Shown: in pieces, positions 55,189 to 63,940 of the stretch
How positions within the stretch are numbered: position 1 is the first letter of the stretch
How the letters are laid out: each line of letters begins with the position of its first letter
DNA from: Castellaniella sp. S9
Lineage (GTDB): Bacteria > Pseudomonadota > Gammaproteobacteria > Burkholderiales > Burkholderiaceae_B
Length of the DNA: 64,000 bases
Direction: 5' to 3'
NCBI RefSeq assembly: GCF_027257175.1
Contig: NZ_JAPFGD010000013.1
Span: 1 to 64,000, forward strand
The notes under the pieces: model-generated
The model's input: the letters and a program-made list of their open reading frames with translations, nothing else
Told to the model about the DNA's origin: nothing
Databases searched by the model: none
Made by a program: the position numbers and the translations under genes

Positions 55189-55704
55189 ATGAAAGCCGTC
55201 TTTCGAAAGCTGTTTTCCGCAGCCAACCATATCGAAGAAATCATCGTCATCGTCTGCATGTTCGGCATTACGGTCCTGACCTTTCTGGCCGTCCTGACGC
55301 GCTACGTATTCAGTTTTTCCATCGTGGGTGCCGATGAACTGGCGACGTTCATGTTTTTGTGGGCGGCGCTATTCGGCGCCTCGGCGGGGTTCAGGTATGA
55401 CAAGCATGGCGGGGTGCCCATCTTTGTGAACCTGCTGCCGTCGGGCGCGCGCCGATTGGCGGACTTGGGCGTCTTGTTGGTCATGGCCCTGTTCTTCGCC
55501 TTTTTGGCCTGGTATGCGTGGTTGTTCGTCGCACAATCATTTCGCATCGGGCAGACCAGCCCCGCCACGGGGATTCCGGTCTGGATCGTGAACGCGGGCA
55601 TTTTTGCGGCGCTGGCCCTGTGCGGACTGCGCTGTCTGAATGCGGCGCTTCGAGACTTGGCGGGCCGGCGACGGTATCCGGAAACGCCCAATCTGCCCGA
55701 GTGA
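55189..55704 (+). CDS. TRAP transporter small permease, system 2 (DctQ)
   Basis: 171 aa with four predicted helices (IEEIIVIVCMFGITVLTFLA first). The DctQ motif VGADELATFMFLWAALFGAS is present. It starts 84 bp after dctP2 and ends 6 bp before dctM2. Together with them it forms the second tripartite transporter of the operon. Confidence 0.9.
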   Translation: MKAVFRKLFSAANHIEEIIVIVCMFGITVLTFLAVLTRYVFSFSIVGADELATFMFLWAALFGASAGFRYDKHGGVPIFVNLLPSGARRLADLGVLLVMALFFAFLAWYAWLFVAQSFRIGQTSPATGIPVWIVNAGIFAALALCGLRCLNAALRDLAGRRRYPETPNLPE

Positions 55705-55710
55705 CACGAC

Positions 55711-57006
55711 ATGATGGAAATTCCCAGCTCCGGCCTTCTCGCGTTCATCCTGTTCTTTCTTTTTCTCTTCGTCAATTTCCCGATATCCGTCTCCCTCGGT
55801 CTGGCGGGCGTATCCGTTTTTGCGCTCTACGAGCTGGCGCCGTTCCAGACCCTGCCCATGATTTTCTCGGGGGCGATCAGCTCATTCGCACTGCTGGCCA
55901 TCCCGCTGTTCATCATCGCCGGGAACATGCTGGCCAAGACAGGGGTCGCGAGCCGGCTGATCTATCTGGCGCAGGTGATCGTGGGCGGAGTCCCCGGCGG
56001 CCTGGCCATTACGGTGATCGTGGCGGGCGCCTTCCTCGGCGCGCTCAGTGGCTCCAACGTCGCGGCCATCGCCGCCCTGGGATTCCTGATCGGGGCCATG
56101 CACAAGGTCGGCTATCCGATAGGCTTCGCCTGCGCGACGGTGGCGGCGGGCTGCACGTTCGGCGTGGTCATCCCCCCCAGCATCAACCTGATCCTGTACG
56201 GCGTCATTGCCAATGCGTCGATCCCAGCCTTGTTCGCCGCGGGCATCGGGCCCGGCCTGACGCTGGTGGTGGTGCTGTCCATCTACATCTATATCGTGGC
56301 CCGCTACAAGAAGTTCCCCATCGCTCAGGTTGAACGCAACTGGCCGATTTTCTGGCGCGCCCTGCGGGAGGCGTTCTGGGGGCTGATGGCGCCCGTGATC
56401 GTGCTCGGCGGCATCTATGGCGGCATCTTCACGGCCACGGAAGCGGCCGCCGTCATGGTCGCGTATGTCTTTCTGGTGGATCGTTTCGTATACAAGGAGA
56501 TGAACTGGAAGGAATACCCATACATGATGCTGGGGTCGGGCATCACCACGGGCGTCGTGATGCTGATACTGGCCATGGCGTCGATCCTGTCTTATGTGCT
56601 GATGCTCGATGGTACGGCCCTGCTCGTGCGCGACTGGCTGGTTCAGGTCAGCGGCGGCAGCATGGTGATCATGCTTTTGCTGGTGAACATGATATTGATT
56701 TTCGCCGGCATGTTTCTCGATCCGGTGTCTGCCATTTATTTGCTGGTGCCGCTGTTTTTGCCGGCAATCCAGGCGGTTGGCGTGGACACCATTCATTTTG
56801 GGACGATCATGACCGTCAATCTGTCCATGGCGCACATTACGCCGCCAGTCGGCCTGGCCCTATATCTGGCATCCCAGATTGCCGATATTCCCTTCACCCA
56901 GGCGGCAAGAGCCGCCGTGCCCTTCGTGGTGTGCGAGGTGATCGTGCTGGCATTGGTCACCTTCATCCCCGATATTTCGCTGAGTTTCGTCGGCTGGTTG
57001 AGTTGA
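55711..57006 (+). CDS. TRAP transporter large permease, system 2 (DctM)
   Basis: 431 aa. About 12-13 helices: FNFPISVSLGLAGVSVFALY-like start, SSFALLAIPLFIIAGNMLAK, GSNVAAIAALGFLIGAMHK, VIPPSINLILYGVIAN and TPPVGLALYLASQIAD. It is the ion-coupled subunit of system 2. The gene begins 6 bp after dctQ2 and the amidase follows 9 bp after its stop. Confidence 0.94.
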   Translation: MMEIPSSGLLAFILFFLFLFVNFPISVSLGLAGVSVFALYELAPFQTLPMIFSGAISSFALLAIPLFIIAGNMLAKTGVASRLIYLAQVIVGGVPGGLAITVIVAGAFLGALSGSNVAAIAALGFLIGAMHKVGYPIGFACATVAAGCTFGVVIPPSINLILYGVIANASIPALFAAGIGPGLTLVVVLSIYIYIVARYKKFPIAQVERNWPIFWRALREAFWGLMAPVIVLGGIYGGIFTATEAAAVMVAYVFLVDRFVYKEMNWKEYPYMMLGSGITTGVVMLILAMASILSYVLMLDGTALLVRDWLVQVSGGSMVIMLLLVNMILIFAGMFLDPVSAIYLLVPLFLPAIQAVGVDTIHFGTIMTVNLSMAHITPPVGLALYLASQIADIPFTQAARAAVPFVVCEVIVLALVTFIPDISLSFVGWLS

Positions 57007-57015
57007 GGTGCTGGC

Positions 57016-58524
57016 ATGATTGAGAACGGGGTTTTCGAAGACGCGGATGCCGGCGTTGATATTGCATCCCTGCGAAGAGAGATGCTGGCCCGACGTTTGA
57101 GTTGCGTTCAACTCGTCGAGCGCTGTCTTGCGCGCATCGAGCGCTGGGATCGTCGTGGCCCGGCATTGGGAGCCATGCTGGCCGTCAATCCGCGCGCGCT
57201 GGAGATGGCTGCCGACTGCGATGCCGCATTGTCCAGGCCTGGGGCCTCGATCAGGCCGTTGCACGGGATTCCCGTCGTGCTGAAGGACAATATCGGCACC
57301 TGCGGCATGCCCACCACGGGCGGCTCCAAGTCGTTGGAAGGGTTCACGCCCACTAGGGACAGTACGCTGGCGCGCAGGCTGATCGACGCGGGAGCGATCA
57401 TCCTGGGAAAGGCGAATCTGCACGAATTCGCACTCAGCGGACTCACCATCAGTTCGTTGGGCGGGCAGACTCGTAATCCCTACGATCTTACTCGCACGCC
57501 GGGCGGCTCCAGCGGCGGATCGGCGGTGGCGGTGGCCATGGGATTCTGCGCGGTGGCCCTGGGCACCGATACGGTGAATTCCATACGCTCGCCGGCATCC
57601 GCCACCGGACTGGTGGGGCTACGGCCCACGCGGGGCCTGGTCAGCCGGGCCGGCGTGCTGCCGGTATCGGACACGCAGGACGTGGCCGGCCCCATCGGGC
57701 GCTGTGTGGCGGATGTGGCATGTGTGATGGACGTGCTGGCGGGTTACGATCCCGACGATCCGCTGACTGCCCGATCCGTGGGCAAGACGCCGCCGACGTA
57801 TGTTGACGCGCTGGACGCAACAGCCTTGCGCGGCAAGCGGCTGGGCTTGCTGCGGGGGTTCCAGGGGACAGAGGCGCGGCATGCTGAAGTCAATCTGGCC
57901 GTGTCCAGGGCGGTTGAGGCGATGCGCGCCGGCGGCGCGGAAGTCGTGCCGCTTGAAGATCCGCAACTGGATGCGGACCGGCTTCTTCGCGAATACGATG
58001 TGCAGAAGTGGGAATTCAAGGCCCATTTCGAGCGATATTTGCACTCGCAGCCCGATGCGCCGCTGCGAAGCCTCGACGACCTCATCGAGGGCGGGCTGTT
58101 CCATCGCGAGTCTCTGGAAGCTTTCCTCATTCAGGCGCAAGACACCACCGATATCCAGCGCGACCCCGAGTATCTGGCCCGCTTGGTGGCAATCGAAGGT
58201 CTGCGTGATCGCGTGTTCGATCACATGGCGGCCCAACGCCTCGATGCACTGATCTATCCTTTGCAGAAATGTCTGGTCGCGCCGATCGGCAGCAATGGCC
58301 AGCCCGAGCGCAATGGAATTTTGGCGGCCCTGACGGGGTTCCCAGCCTTGAATGTGCCGGCCGGATTTTCCGTGGCTACGCCGCAGGCTCCCGTGGGCGT
58401 GCCGATCGGCCTGGACATCATGGCGCGCCCGTTCGAGGAGTCGCTCCTGCTGGGGCTGGGTTATGCGTACGAGCAGTTGGCCGGATGCTATCGTCCACCC
58501 GAGCATGCGGGGTGGGAACCCTGA
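57016..58524 (+). CDS. Amidase-signature family hydrolase
   Basis: 502 aa. Ser-cisSer-Lys amidase: the lysine K90 in VVLKDNIGT, the cis-serine in PGGSSGGSAV (163-170) and the nucleophile S189 in DTVNSIRSPAS. The common DTGGSIR is here DTVNSIR, a subfamily variant. It could release ammonia from an amide imported by one of the two TRAP systems, or act on an unrelated ester/amide. It closes the 14-kb operon, 9 bp after dctM2. Its stop abuts the stop of the convergent SHMT-like gene with no spacer. Confidence 0.9.
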   Translation: MIENGVFEDADAGVDIASLRREMLARRLSCVQLVERCLARIERWDRRGPALGAMLAVNPRALEMAADCDAALSRPGASIRPLHGIPVVLKDNIGTCGMPTTGGSKSLEGFTPTRDSTLARRLIDAGAIILGKANLHEFALSGLTISSLGGQTRNPYDLTRTPGGSSGGSAVAVAMGFCAVALGTDTVNSIRSPASATGLVGLRPTRGLVSRAGVLPVSDTQDVAGPIGRCVADVACVMDVLAGYDPDDPLTARSVGKTPPTYVDALDATALRGKRLGLLRGFQGTEARHAEVNLAVSRAVEAMRAGGAEVVPLEDPQLDADRLLREYDVQKWEFKAHFERYLHSQPDAPLRSLDDLIEGGLFHRESLEAFLIQAQDTTDIQRDPEYLARLVAIEGLRDRVFDHMAAQRLDALIYPLQKCLVAPIGSNGQPERNGILAALTGFPALNVPAGFSVATPQAPVGVPIGLDIMARPFEESLLLGLGYAYEQLAGCYRPPEHAGWEP

Positions 58525-59778
58525 TCACTCATAACAATACAGGCATCGCTTCAAACCGTCGTTGATGTTCTGCACCACATTGGCCAGGTCCGCGGTGGCA
58601 CAGGATGGCTCGAAGTAGAGCCGGCTCAGACAGTCCGCCAGCATGTCCAGCGCTTGCGGGCTTATCCCTTGGCGAGTCACGACGTGCGTGCCCAAGCGGA
58701 CTCCGCCGCGGTCCGGCCGGCCCGGCACCCGAGCGGTTCCTGTCAGGATGCCGACGGTCTCCGCCCGTGCGAGCAAGGCCCGGGCTTGCGCGGGCGTGTC
58801 CGTCTGAATCATCAGTTGGTGCGAGGATTGCGGGCCGGGGGCGGCCCCACCGCTGTTGAGGACGGGGACGCCGCGATCCCGCAATGCCCGATGGAGGCCG
58901 GCGGCATTCGCAACCGCCCTGCGCATGTAGCCGGACATGAAGCGGCCGGCCTCGTCCAGGGCGACAGACAGCCCTGCCAGGCGGCCCGCGTCGTAATTGG
59001 AGGTCCACCCCCCGACGAGATGGCGCTTCAGCCGTTCGTATGTCTCGGGATCGTGACCGAGCAGCAGTCCGCCAGGCGGAGCGGACAGCGTTTTGTACGT
59101 CGACATGGTCATGATGTCGAATCCCATCTGCATGGGATTCTGGTAGAGACCGCCGGCGATCAGCCCCGCCACGTGCGAGGCGTCATACACCAGCAGCGCG
59201 CCGCATGCTCTGGCTGCCTGGATCGTCTGGTCGACGGTGTATGGGTCCAGCATGACGCTGGCGCCCAGCATCACGATGCGAGGCGCGTGCTGGAGGATGC
59301 TGCGTGCGGATGCGGCGTCGTCATACACGCCGTCGGTGAACGTCAGCGGCAGGTGCCGGCGCTGGAGCACGCCCAGCGTGCCCGATTCGTGATGACTGAC
59401 ATGGCCGCCGTCCGCGGCGTCGATGGCTGCCACCAGGTCGTTTGGTCTCGAGAAAGCGGCGTAGACGGCGGCGTTGGCGTACGTGCAGCTTTGCAGGCGG
59501 GCATCGGCCCATGCGCCGCCAAACAGCGCATTGAGCTGGCTTGAGACCAGTGTCTCTAGTGCGGAGATCTCGTCGGTGCCCGGCTGTTGCTTGTGATAGG
59601 CATCGCCCATGGCCGGCATCAAGCCCATGGAGTTGGCGAGCGCCTCCCGCACCCGCGGCGACAGCATGCAGGCGCCCGCATAGAGCTGAATGCTGCGCGC
59701 CATGCGCGCCTCATGTTGGCGCAGGAGGGCCAGCGCGGCAGGCATGGGCGGGGTTTCAGACGGGGAGGTGGCTTTCAT
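58525..59778 (-). CDS. Divergent serine hydroxymethyltransferase-like PLP enzyme
   Basis: 417 aa. Fold-type I with VYDASHVAGLIAGG (198-211) and TMSTYKTLSAPPGGLLL with the PLP lysine K229, the order seen in GlyA. The SHMT N-terminal folate/serine region is replaced by GACMLSPRVREALANSMG and GDAYHKQQPGTDE, so substrate recognition differs. It could be a threonine-aldolase- or beta-hydroxy-amino-acid-lyase-like enzyme, splitting to glycine or glyoxylate-linked products. It lies 10 bp after pyk on the same strand, last gene of the hyi-glxR-ttuD-glcG-pyk unit. The start at 59778 is the first reasonable one. Confidence 0.82.
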   Translation of the reverse strand: MKATSPSETPPMPAALALLRQHEARMARSIQLYAGACMLSPRVREALANSMGLMPAMGDAYHKQQPGTDEISALETLVSSQLNALFGGAWADARLQSCTYANAAVYAAFSRPNDLVAAIDAADGGHVSHHESGTLGVLQRRHLPLTFTDGVYDDAASARSILQHAPRIVMLGASVMLDPYTVDQTIQAARACGALLVYDASHVAGLIAGGLYQNPMQMGFDIMTMSTYKTLSAPPGGLLLGHDPETYERLKRHLVGGWTSNYDAGRLAGLSVALDEAGRFMSGYMRRAVANAAGLHRALRDRGVPVLNSGGAAPGPQSSHQLMIQTDTPAQARALLARAETVGILTGTARVPGRPDRGGVRLGTHVVTRQGISPQALDMLADCLSRLYFEPSCATADLANVVQNINDGLKRCLYCYE

Positions 59779-59788
59779 GCCCGGCGGA

Positions 59789-61231
59789 TCAGGACGGCGC
59801 CGCCGAGGCGGGGACCGGCACCTGGGCGATGTGCAGCAGATTGGTGCTGCCGCTGTGCCCGAACGGCAGGCCGGCGACCACGATGACCGTATCGCCGGCG
59901 GAAGCGAGGCCCGCCTGGCGGGCGGCATCGGTTGCGCGGGCGATCATTTCGCTGGCCTCCTGCAGTTGCGCCGGAAAATGCATGGGATGAACGCCCCAGG
60001 CCAGGGCCAGCCGGCGGGCGACGTTCGCATCGGGCGTCAAGGCCAGGATGGGCGTGGAGGGGCGCTCACGGCTGGCGCGCAGGGCGCTGAAGCCCGAGGC
60101 CGTGTAGGCGATGGTGGCGGCGGGTTCCAGCAGGCCCGCGACGCGACGCAGCGCGCAGCAGATGGCGTCCGGGACGTTGGCGGCCGCCGGGCTGTGGCTG
60201 GCCTCGAGGCCGGTGCGCCATGAGGGGTCCTGCTCGACCTCGTGGATGATGTGCTGCATGATGCTGACGGCCTCGACGGGGTATTGCCCCGAGGCCGATT
60301 CGGCCGACAGCATCACCGCATCGGCGCCGCTGTAGACCGCGGTGGCGACGTCCGAGGCCTCGGCGCGGGTGGGCACCGGGGCGCCGACCATGGATTCCAG
60401 CATCTGGGTGGCAACCACCACCGGCTTGCCGGCGGCGCGTGCGCGCCGCACGATGCGCTGCTGCAGGATCGGCACCCGTTGGGGTGGCAGCTCCACGCCG
60501 AGGTCGCCGCGCGCGACCATGAGGCCGTCGGCGCGCTCGATGATGGCGTCCAGGTGCTCGATGGCCGACGGCTTTTCGAGCTTGGCCATGATCCAGGCGC
60601 GGTCGCCGACGAGGGCGCGTGCCTCGTCGATGTCCTCGGGCCGTTGCACGAACGACAGCGCAACCCAGTCCACGCCCAGCGACAGGCCGAAGGCGAGATC
60701 CTCGCGGTCCTTGGCCGTCAGGGGTGAAATCGGCAGGATCACGCCCGGCACGTTGACGCCCTTCCGGTCGGACAGGGCGCCGCCCACCATCACGGTGGTT
60801 TCCGCGTAGTCCGTGCCGTGGCGCTCGACGCGCAGGCGCAGCTTGCCGTCGTCGAGCAGCAGGTCGGTGCCCGACTCCATGGCGTCGAAGATCTCGGGGT
60901 GCGGCAGGCTCGCGCGGGTTTCGTCGCCATCGGCCGGATCGAGGTCCAGGCGAAAGGAGGCGCCCGCCTGCAGGATGGTCTTGCCGCCGGCGATGCGGCC
61001 GATGCGCAGCTTGGGCCCTTGCAGGTCCATGAGGATGCCGATGGGGCGGCCGAGCGCCTGTTCGATCTCGCGGATGGCCTGGTGGCGCGCGGCGTGGTCC
61101 TCATGGGTGCCGTGGCTGAAGTTGAGGCGGAACACGTCGGCGCCCGCCTGCACCAGGGCCTGGATCCGTTCGGGCGAGGAGCTTGCCGGTCCGAGGGTGG
61201 CCAGGATGCGGGCGCGGCGCGGCGTGTTCAC
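59789..61231 (-). CDS. pyk: Pyruvate kinase
   Basis: 480 aa. It makes pyruvate and ATP from phosphoenolpyruvate. Seen are RILATLGPASSSPERIQALV, FRLNFSHGTHEDHAAR, the lysine/metal block IMAKLEKPSAIEHLD and the ARGDLGVELP motif. The start is a GTG at 61231, which overlaps the stop of glcG2 (GTGA). It completes the path glyoxylate to 2-phosphoglycerate to PEP to pyruvate inside the glycerate operon, a recurring arrangement with ttuD in proteobacteria. Confidence 0.95.
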   Translation of the reverse strand: MNTPRRARILATLGPASSSPERIQALVQAGADVFRLNFSHGTHEDHAARHQAIREIEQALGRPIGILMDLQGPKLRIGRIAGGKTILQAGASFRLDLDPADGDETRASLPHPEIFDAMESGTDLLLDDGKLRLRVERHGTDYAETTVMVGGALSDRKGVNVPGVILPISPLTAKDREDLAFGLSLGVDWVALSFVQRPEDIDEARALVGDRAWIMAKLEKPSAIEHLDAIIERADGLMVARGDLGVELPPQRVPILQQRIVRRARAAGKPVVVATQMLESMVGAPVPTRAEASDVATAVYSGADAVMLSAESASGQYPVEAVSIMQHIIHEVEQDPSWRTGLEASHSPAAANVPDAICCALRRVAGLLEPAATIAYTASGFSALRASRERPSTPILALTPDANVARRLALAWGVHPMHFPAQLQEASEMIARATDAARQAGLASAGDTVIVVAGLPFGHSGSTNLLHIAQVPVPASAAPS

Positions 61232-61641
61232 GCCGGCGCCCCGCCGTCCAATGCCGCGATGCCGGCGCGCGCCGCCTGCGCGTCCTGCGCGGCCTTGACG
61301 CCCGATACGCCCACGGCGCCGATGACGCGGCCGTCGTGCAGGATCGGCTCGCCGCCCTCCAGCGGCATCACCGGCATGGACAGCGCCGCGATGCGGCCCT
61401 GGTTGACCATGTCCTCGTAGACCTTGCTGGGCTTGCCGCTGACCACGCAGGTGCGGGCCTTGCCGGGCGCCACGTCGGCGCTCATGGGGGGTGCGCCGTC
61501 CATGCGCTGCAGCCACAGCAGGTGGCCGCTGGCATCGCACACGGCGATGGAGACCGCCCAGCCGTTGGCCAAAGCCTCGGCCTGCGCGGCCGCGCCGATG
61601 CGTTGGGCATCCTCCAGTGTCAGCACTCGAATCGTCTTCAT
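61228..61641 (-). CDS. GlcG/HbpS-type small protein, copy 2
   Basis: 137 aa. DUF336 domain like the copy at 47214: SIAVCDASGHLLWLQRMDGA and VIGAVGVSGVKAAQDAQAAR. The shared GAVGVSGVK block confirms they are paralogues. It overlaps the pyk start by 4 bp and follows ttuD by 34 bp. Function is not established; the association with tartronate/glycerate genes is consistent with the family. Confidence 0.9.
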   Translation of the reverse strand: MKTIRVLTLEDAQRIGAAAQAEALANGWAVSIAVCDASGHLLWLQRMDGAPPMSADVAPGKARTCVVSGKPSKVYEDMVNQGRIAALSMPVMPLEGGEPILHDGRVIGAVGVSGVKAAQDAQAARAGIAALDGGAPA

Positions 61642-61675
61642 GGAGCCTCCTAAGCTGATGCGCCGCCCGGCCGGT

Positions 61676-62938
61676 TCAAAGGACCAGGATGGCGCGGAAG
61701 TCGTTTACGTTGGTGAGGGTGGGGCCGGTGACCAGCGAGTCGCCCAGCCGTTCGAAGAATCCGTGCCCGTCGTTGTCGTCCAGACGGGCGCGCGGCGGCA
61801 TGCCCAGTGCCCAGGCGCGCGCCAGCGTATCGGGCCCGATCAGCGCGCCGGCGATCTCCTCCTGGCCGTCGACGCCGTCGGTGTCGCCCGCCAGCGCATG
61901 GACATCCGGGGCGCCGTCCAGGGTGAGGGCAAGGGACAGCAGGAACTCAACGTTGCGTCCGCCGCGCCCGTTGCCGCGTATCGTGACGGTGGTTTCGCCG
62001 CCGGACAGCAGGACGCAGGGCGGTGGCGCGGGCTGGCGGTGGGCGCGAACCTGCAGGGCGATGCCGCCCAGGACCTTGCCCACGTCGCGCGCCTCGCCCT
62101 CGATGCGGTCGCCCAACAGCACCGGCGCGACGCCCGCCTCGCGGGCGACCGCGGCGGCGGCTTCGAGGGCCATCTGCGGTGTCGCGATGAAGTGGGTTTC
62201 TACTTTAGATAGCCGCGGATCGCCGGGCTTGATGGTTTCCCCCCCGCCGGATTCCAGCAGGGCCCGGGCGGCCGGCGGCAGGCCGATGCCGTAGCGGCGC
62301 ACGATGTCCAGGGCGTCCGCGCAGGTGCTGGGGTCGGCGACGGTGGGGCCCGAGGCGATGTCGGCCGCCTGGTCGCCGGGCACGTCCGAGATCAGCAGGT
62401 TCACCACGCGGGCGGGCGCGCAGGCGGCGGCCAGGCGGCCGCCCTTGATGGCCGACAGGTGCCGGCGCACGCAATTCATTTCGGAGATCGTGGCCCCGGA
62501 CTTCAGCAGGGCGCGGTTGATGTCCTGCTTGGCCTGCAGGTCGATGCCTTCGGCGGGCATGGGCAGCAGCGACGATCCGCCGCCCGAGATCAGGCAGACC
62601 ACCAGATCGTCGGCCGTCAGCCCCGCGACCTGCTCGAAGAGCCGGCGCGCCGCGACGGAGCCGGCCTCGTCGGGCACCGGATGGGCGGCCTCGATGATTT
62701 CAATGCGTTCGCAGGGCACCGCATAGCCGTAGCGTGTGACCACCAGGCCCTCGAGAGGGCCGGGCCAGTGGCGCTCGAAAGCCTGCGCCATCGCGGCCGA
62801 CGCCTTGCCGGCGCCGATGACGATGGTGCGGCCGGCGGGCGGCGCGGGCAGGAATCGAGCGATGCAGTGCTCAGGCTGGGCCGCCTGCACGGCGGCGGAA
62901 AACAGGCGGGTGAGAAGGTCGCGGGGCGTCGAGGTCAT
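61676..62938 (-). CDS. ttuD: Glycerate 2-kinase (MOFRL family)
   Basis: 420 aa. It phosphorylates D-glycerate to 2-phosphoglycerate. The GCK N-domain shows VIGAGKASAAMAQAFE and CLISGGGSSLLPMP, and the C-terminal MOFRL domain shows LSGGETTVTIRGNGRGGRN and DGVDG. The start at 62938 (MTSTPRDLL) is the family start; the frame continues upstream without meaning. It acts after GlxR in the operon. Confidence 0.95.
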   Translation of the reverse strand: MTSTPRDLLTRLFSAAVQAAQPEHCIARFLPAPPAGRTIVIGAGKASAAMAQAFERHWPGPLEGLVVTRYGYAVPCERIEIIEAAHPVPDEAGSVAARRLFEQVAGLTADDLVVCLISGGGSSLLPMPAEGIDLQAKQDINRALLKSGATISEMNCVRRHLSAIKGGRLAAACAPARVVNLLISDVPGDQAADIASGPTVADPSTCADALDIVRRYGIGLPPAARALLESGGGETIKPGDPRLSKVETHFIATPQMALEAAAAVAREAGVAPVLLGDRIEGEARDVGKVLGGIALQVRAHRQPAPPPCVLLSGGETTVTIRGNGRGGRNVEFLLSLALTLDGAPDVHALAGDTDGVDGQEEIAGALIGPDTLARAWALGMPPRARLDDNDGHGFFERLGDSLVTGPTLTNVNDFRAILVL

Positions 62939-63000
62939 GGATGCGTGGGCCGAGGTCGGACAAAGCGCGGCGGGTCCGCCCCGCCGCGTAGGGGGACAGC

Positions 63001-63885
63001 TTACTGTCCAATCTCGAAATTTGCCATGATTTCCAATGCGCGCACCATGCCCGAGTGGTCCCATGCGGCGCCGTCGTGGGCCGCGCAGGCGTTGAAGAGC
63101 TCCTGGGCGACGGCCGTGCTGGGCAGCGACACGCCGAGCTGTCGGGCCGTCGAGAGGGCCAGGTTGAGATCCTTTTGATGCAGTTCGACGCGAAAACCCG
63201 GATCGAAGCTGCGCTTGATCATGCGCTCGCCATGCACCTCGAGGATGCGTGAGCTGGCAAAGCCGCCCATCAGCGCCTGGCGCACCTTGGCCGGGTCCGC
63301 GCCGGCCTTGGACGCCAGCACCAGGGCCTCGCCCACCGCCTCGATGGTCAGGGCCACGATGATCTGGTTGGCGACCTTGGTCGTCTGTCCGTCGCCGTTG
63401 CCGCCGACCAGCGTCACGTTCTTGCCCATCAGGTCGAACAGCGGCTTGACGGTGTCGAAGGTCGCCTGCCGGCCGCCGACCATGATGGTCAGGCTGGCGG
63501 CCTTGGCGCCCACCTCGCCGCCCGAGACCGGGGCATCCAGGTATTCGCAGCCCAGCGCATTGATGCGCGCGGCGAAATCCTTGGTCGCCACGGGCGAGAT
63601 CGAGCTCATGTCGACGACGATCTTGCCCGGCGACAGGCCGGCCGCGACGCCTTGTTCGCCGAACAGCACGGCCTCGACATCGGGCGTATCGGGCACCATC
63701 AAGATGATGATGTCGGAGGCGGCGGCCACGTCGGCGCCGCTGGCCGCGGCGCGCGCGCCCGCATCCAGCAGGCTTTGCGGCACCTTGCTGCGGGTCTGGA
63801 CGGTGAGGGCGTGACCGCCGGCAATGAGGTTGGCGGCCATGGGGGTGCCCATGATGCCCAGTCCGATGAAACCGATATTGGCCAT
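63001..63885 (-). CDS. glxR: Tartronate semialdehyde reductase
   Basis: 294 aa. A beta-hydroxyacid dehydrogenase reducing tartronate semialdehyde to glycerate with NAD(P)H. The Rossmann motif GFIGLGIMGTPMAANL is at 5-20, DAPVSGGEVGA in the middle, and the catalytic lysine in GDGQTTKVANQ. The start at 63885 has AAGGAG. It lies 55 bp after hyi and 62 bp before ttuD. Confidence 0.96.
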   Translation of the reverse strand: MANIGFIGLGIMGTPMAANLIAGGHALTVQTRSKVPQSLLDAGARAAASGADVAAASDIIILMVPDTPDVEAVLFGEQGVAAGLSPGKIVVDMSSISPVATKDFAARINALGCEYLDAPVSGGEVGAKAASLTIMVGGRQATFDTVKPLFDLMGKNVTLVGGNGDGQTTKVANQIIVALTIEAVGEALVLASKAGADPAKVRQALMGGFASSRILEVHGERMIKRSFDPGFRVELHQKDLNLALSTARQLGVSLPSTAVAQELFNACAAHDGAAWDHSGMVRALEIMANFEIGQ

Positions 63886-63940
63886 GTGTCGTGCTCCTTT
63901 GAGAGTTCCGGTGATGAAGATCGCGTATCCGGGCCCGCGC

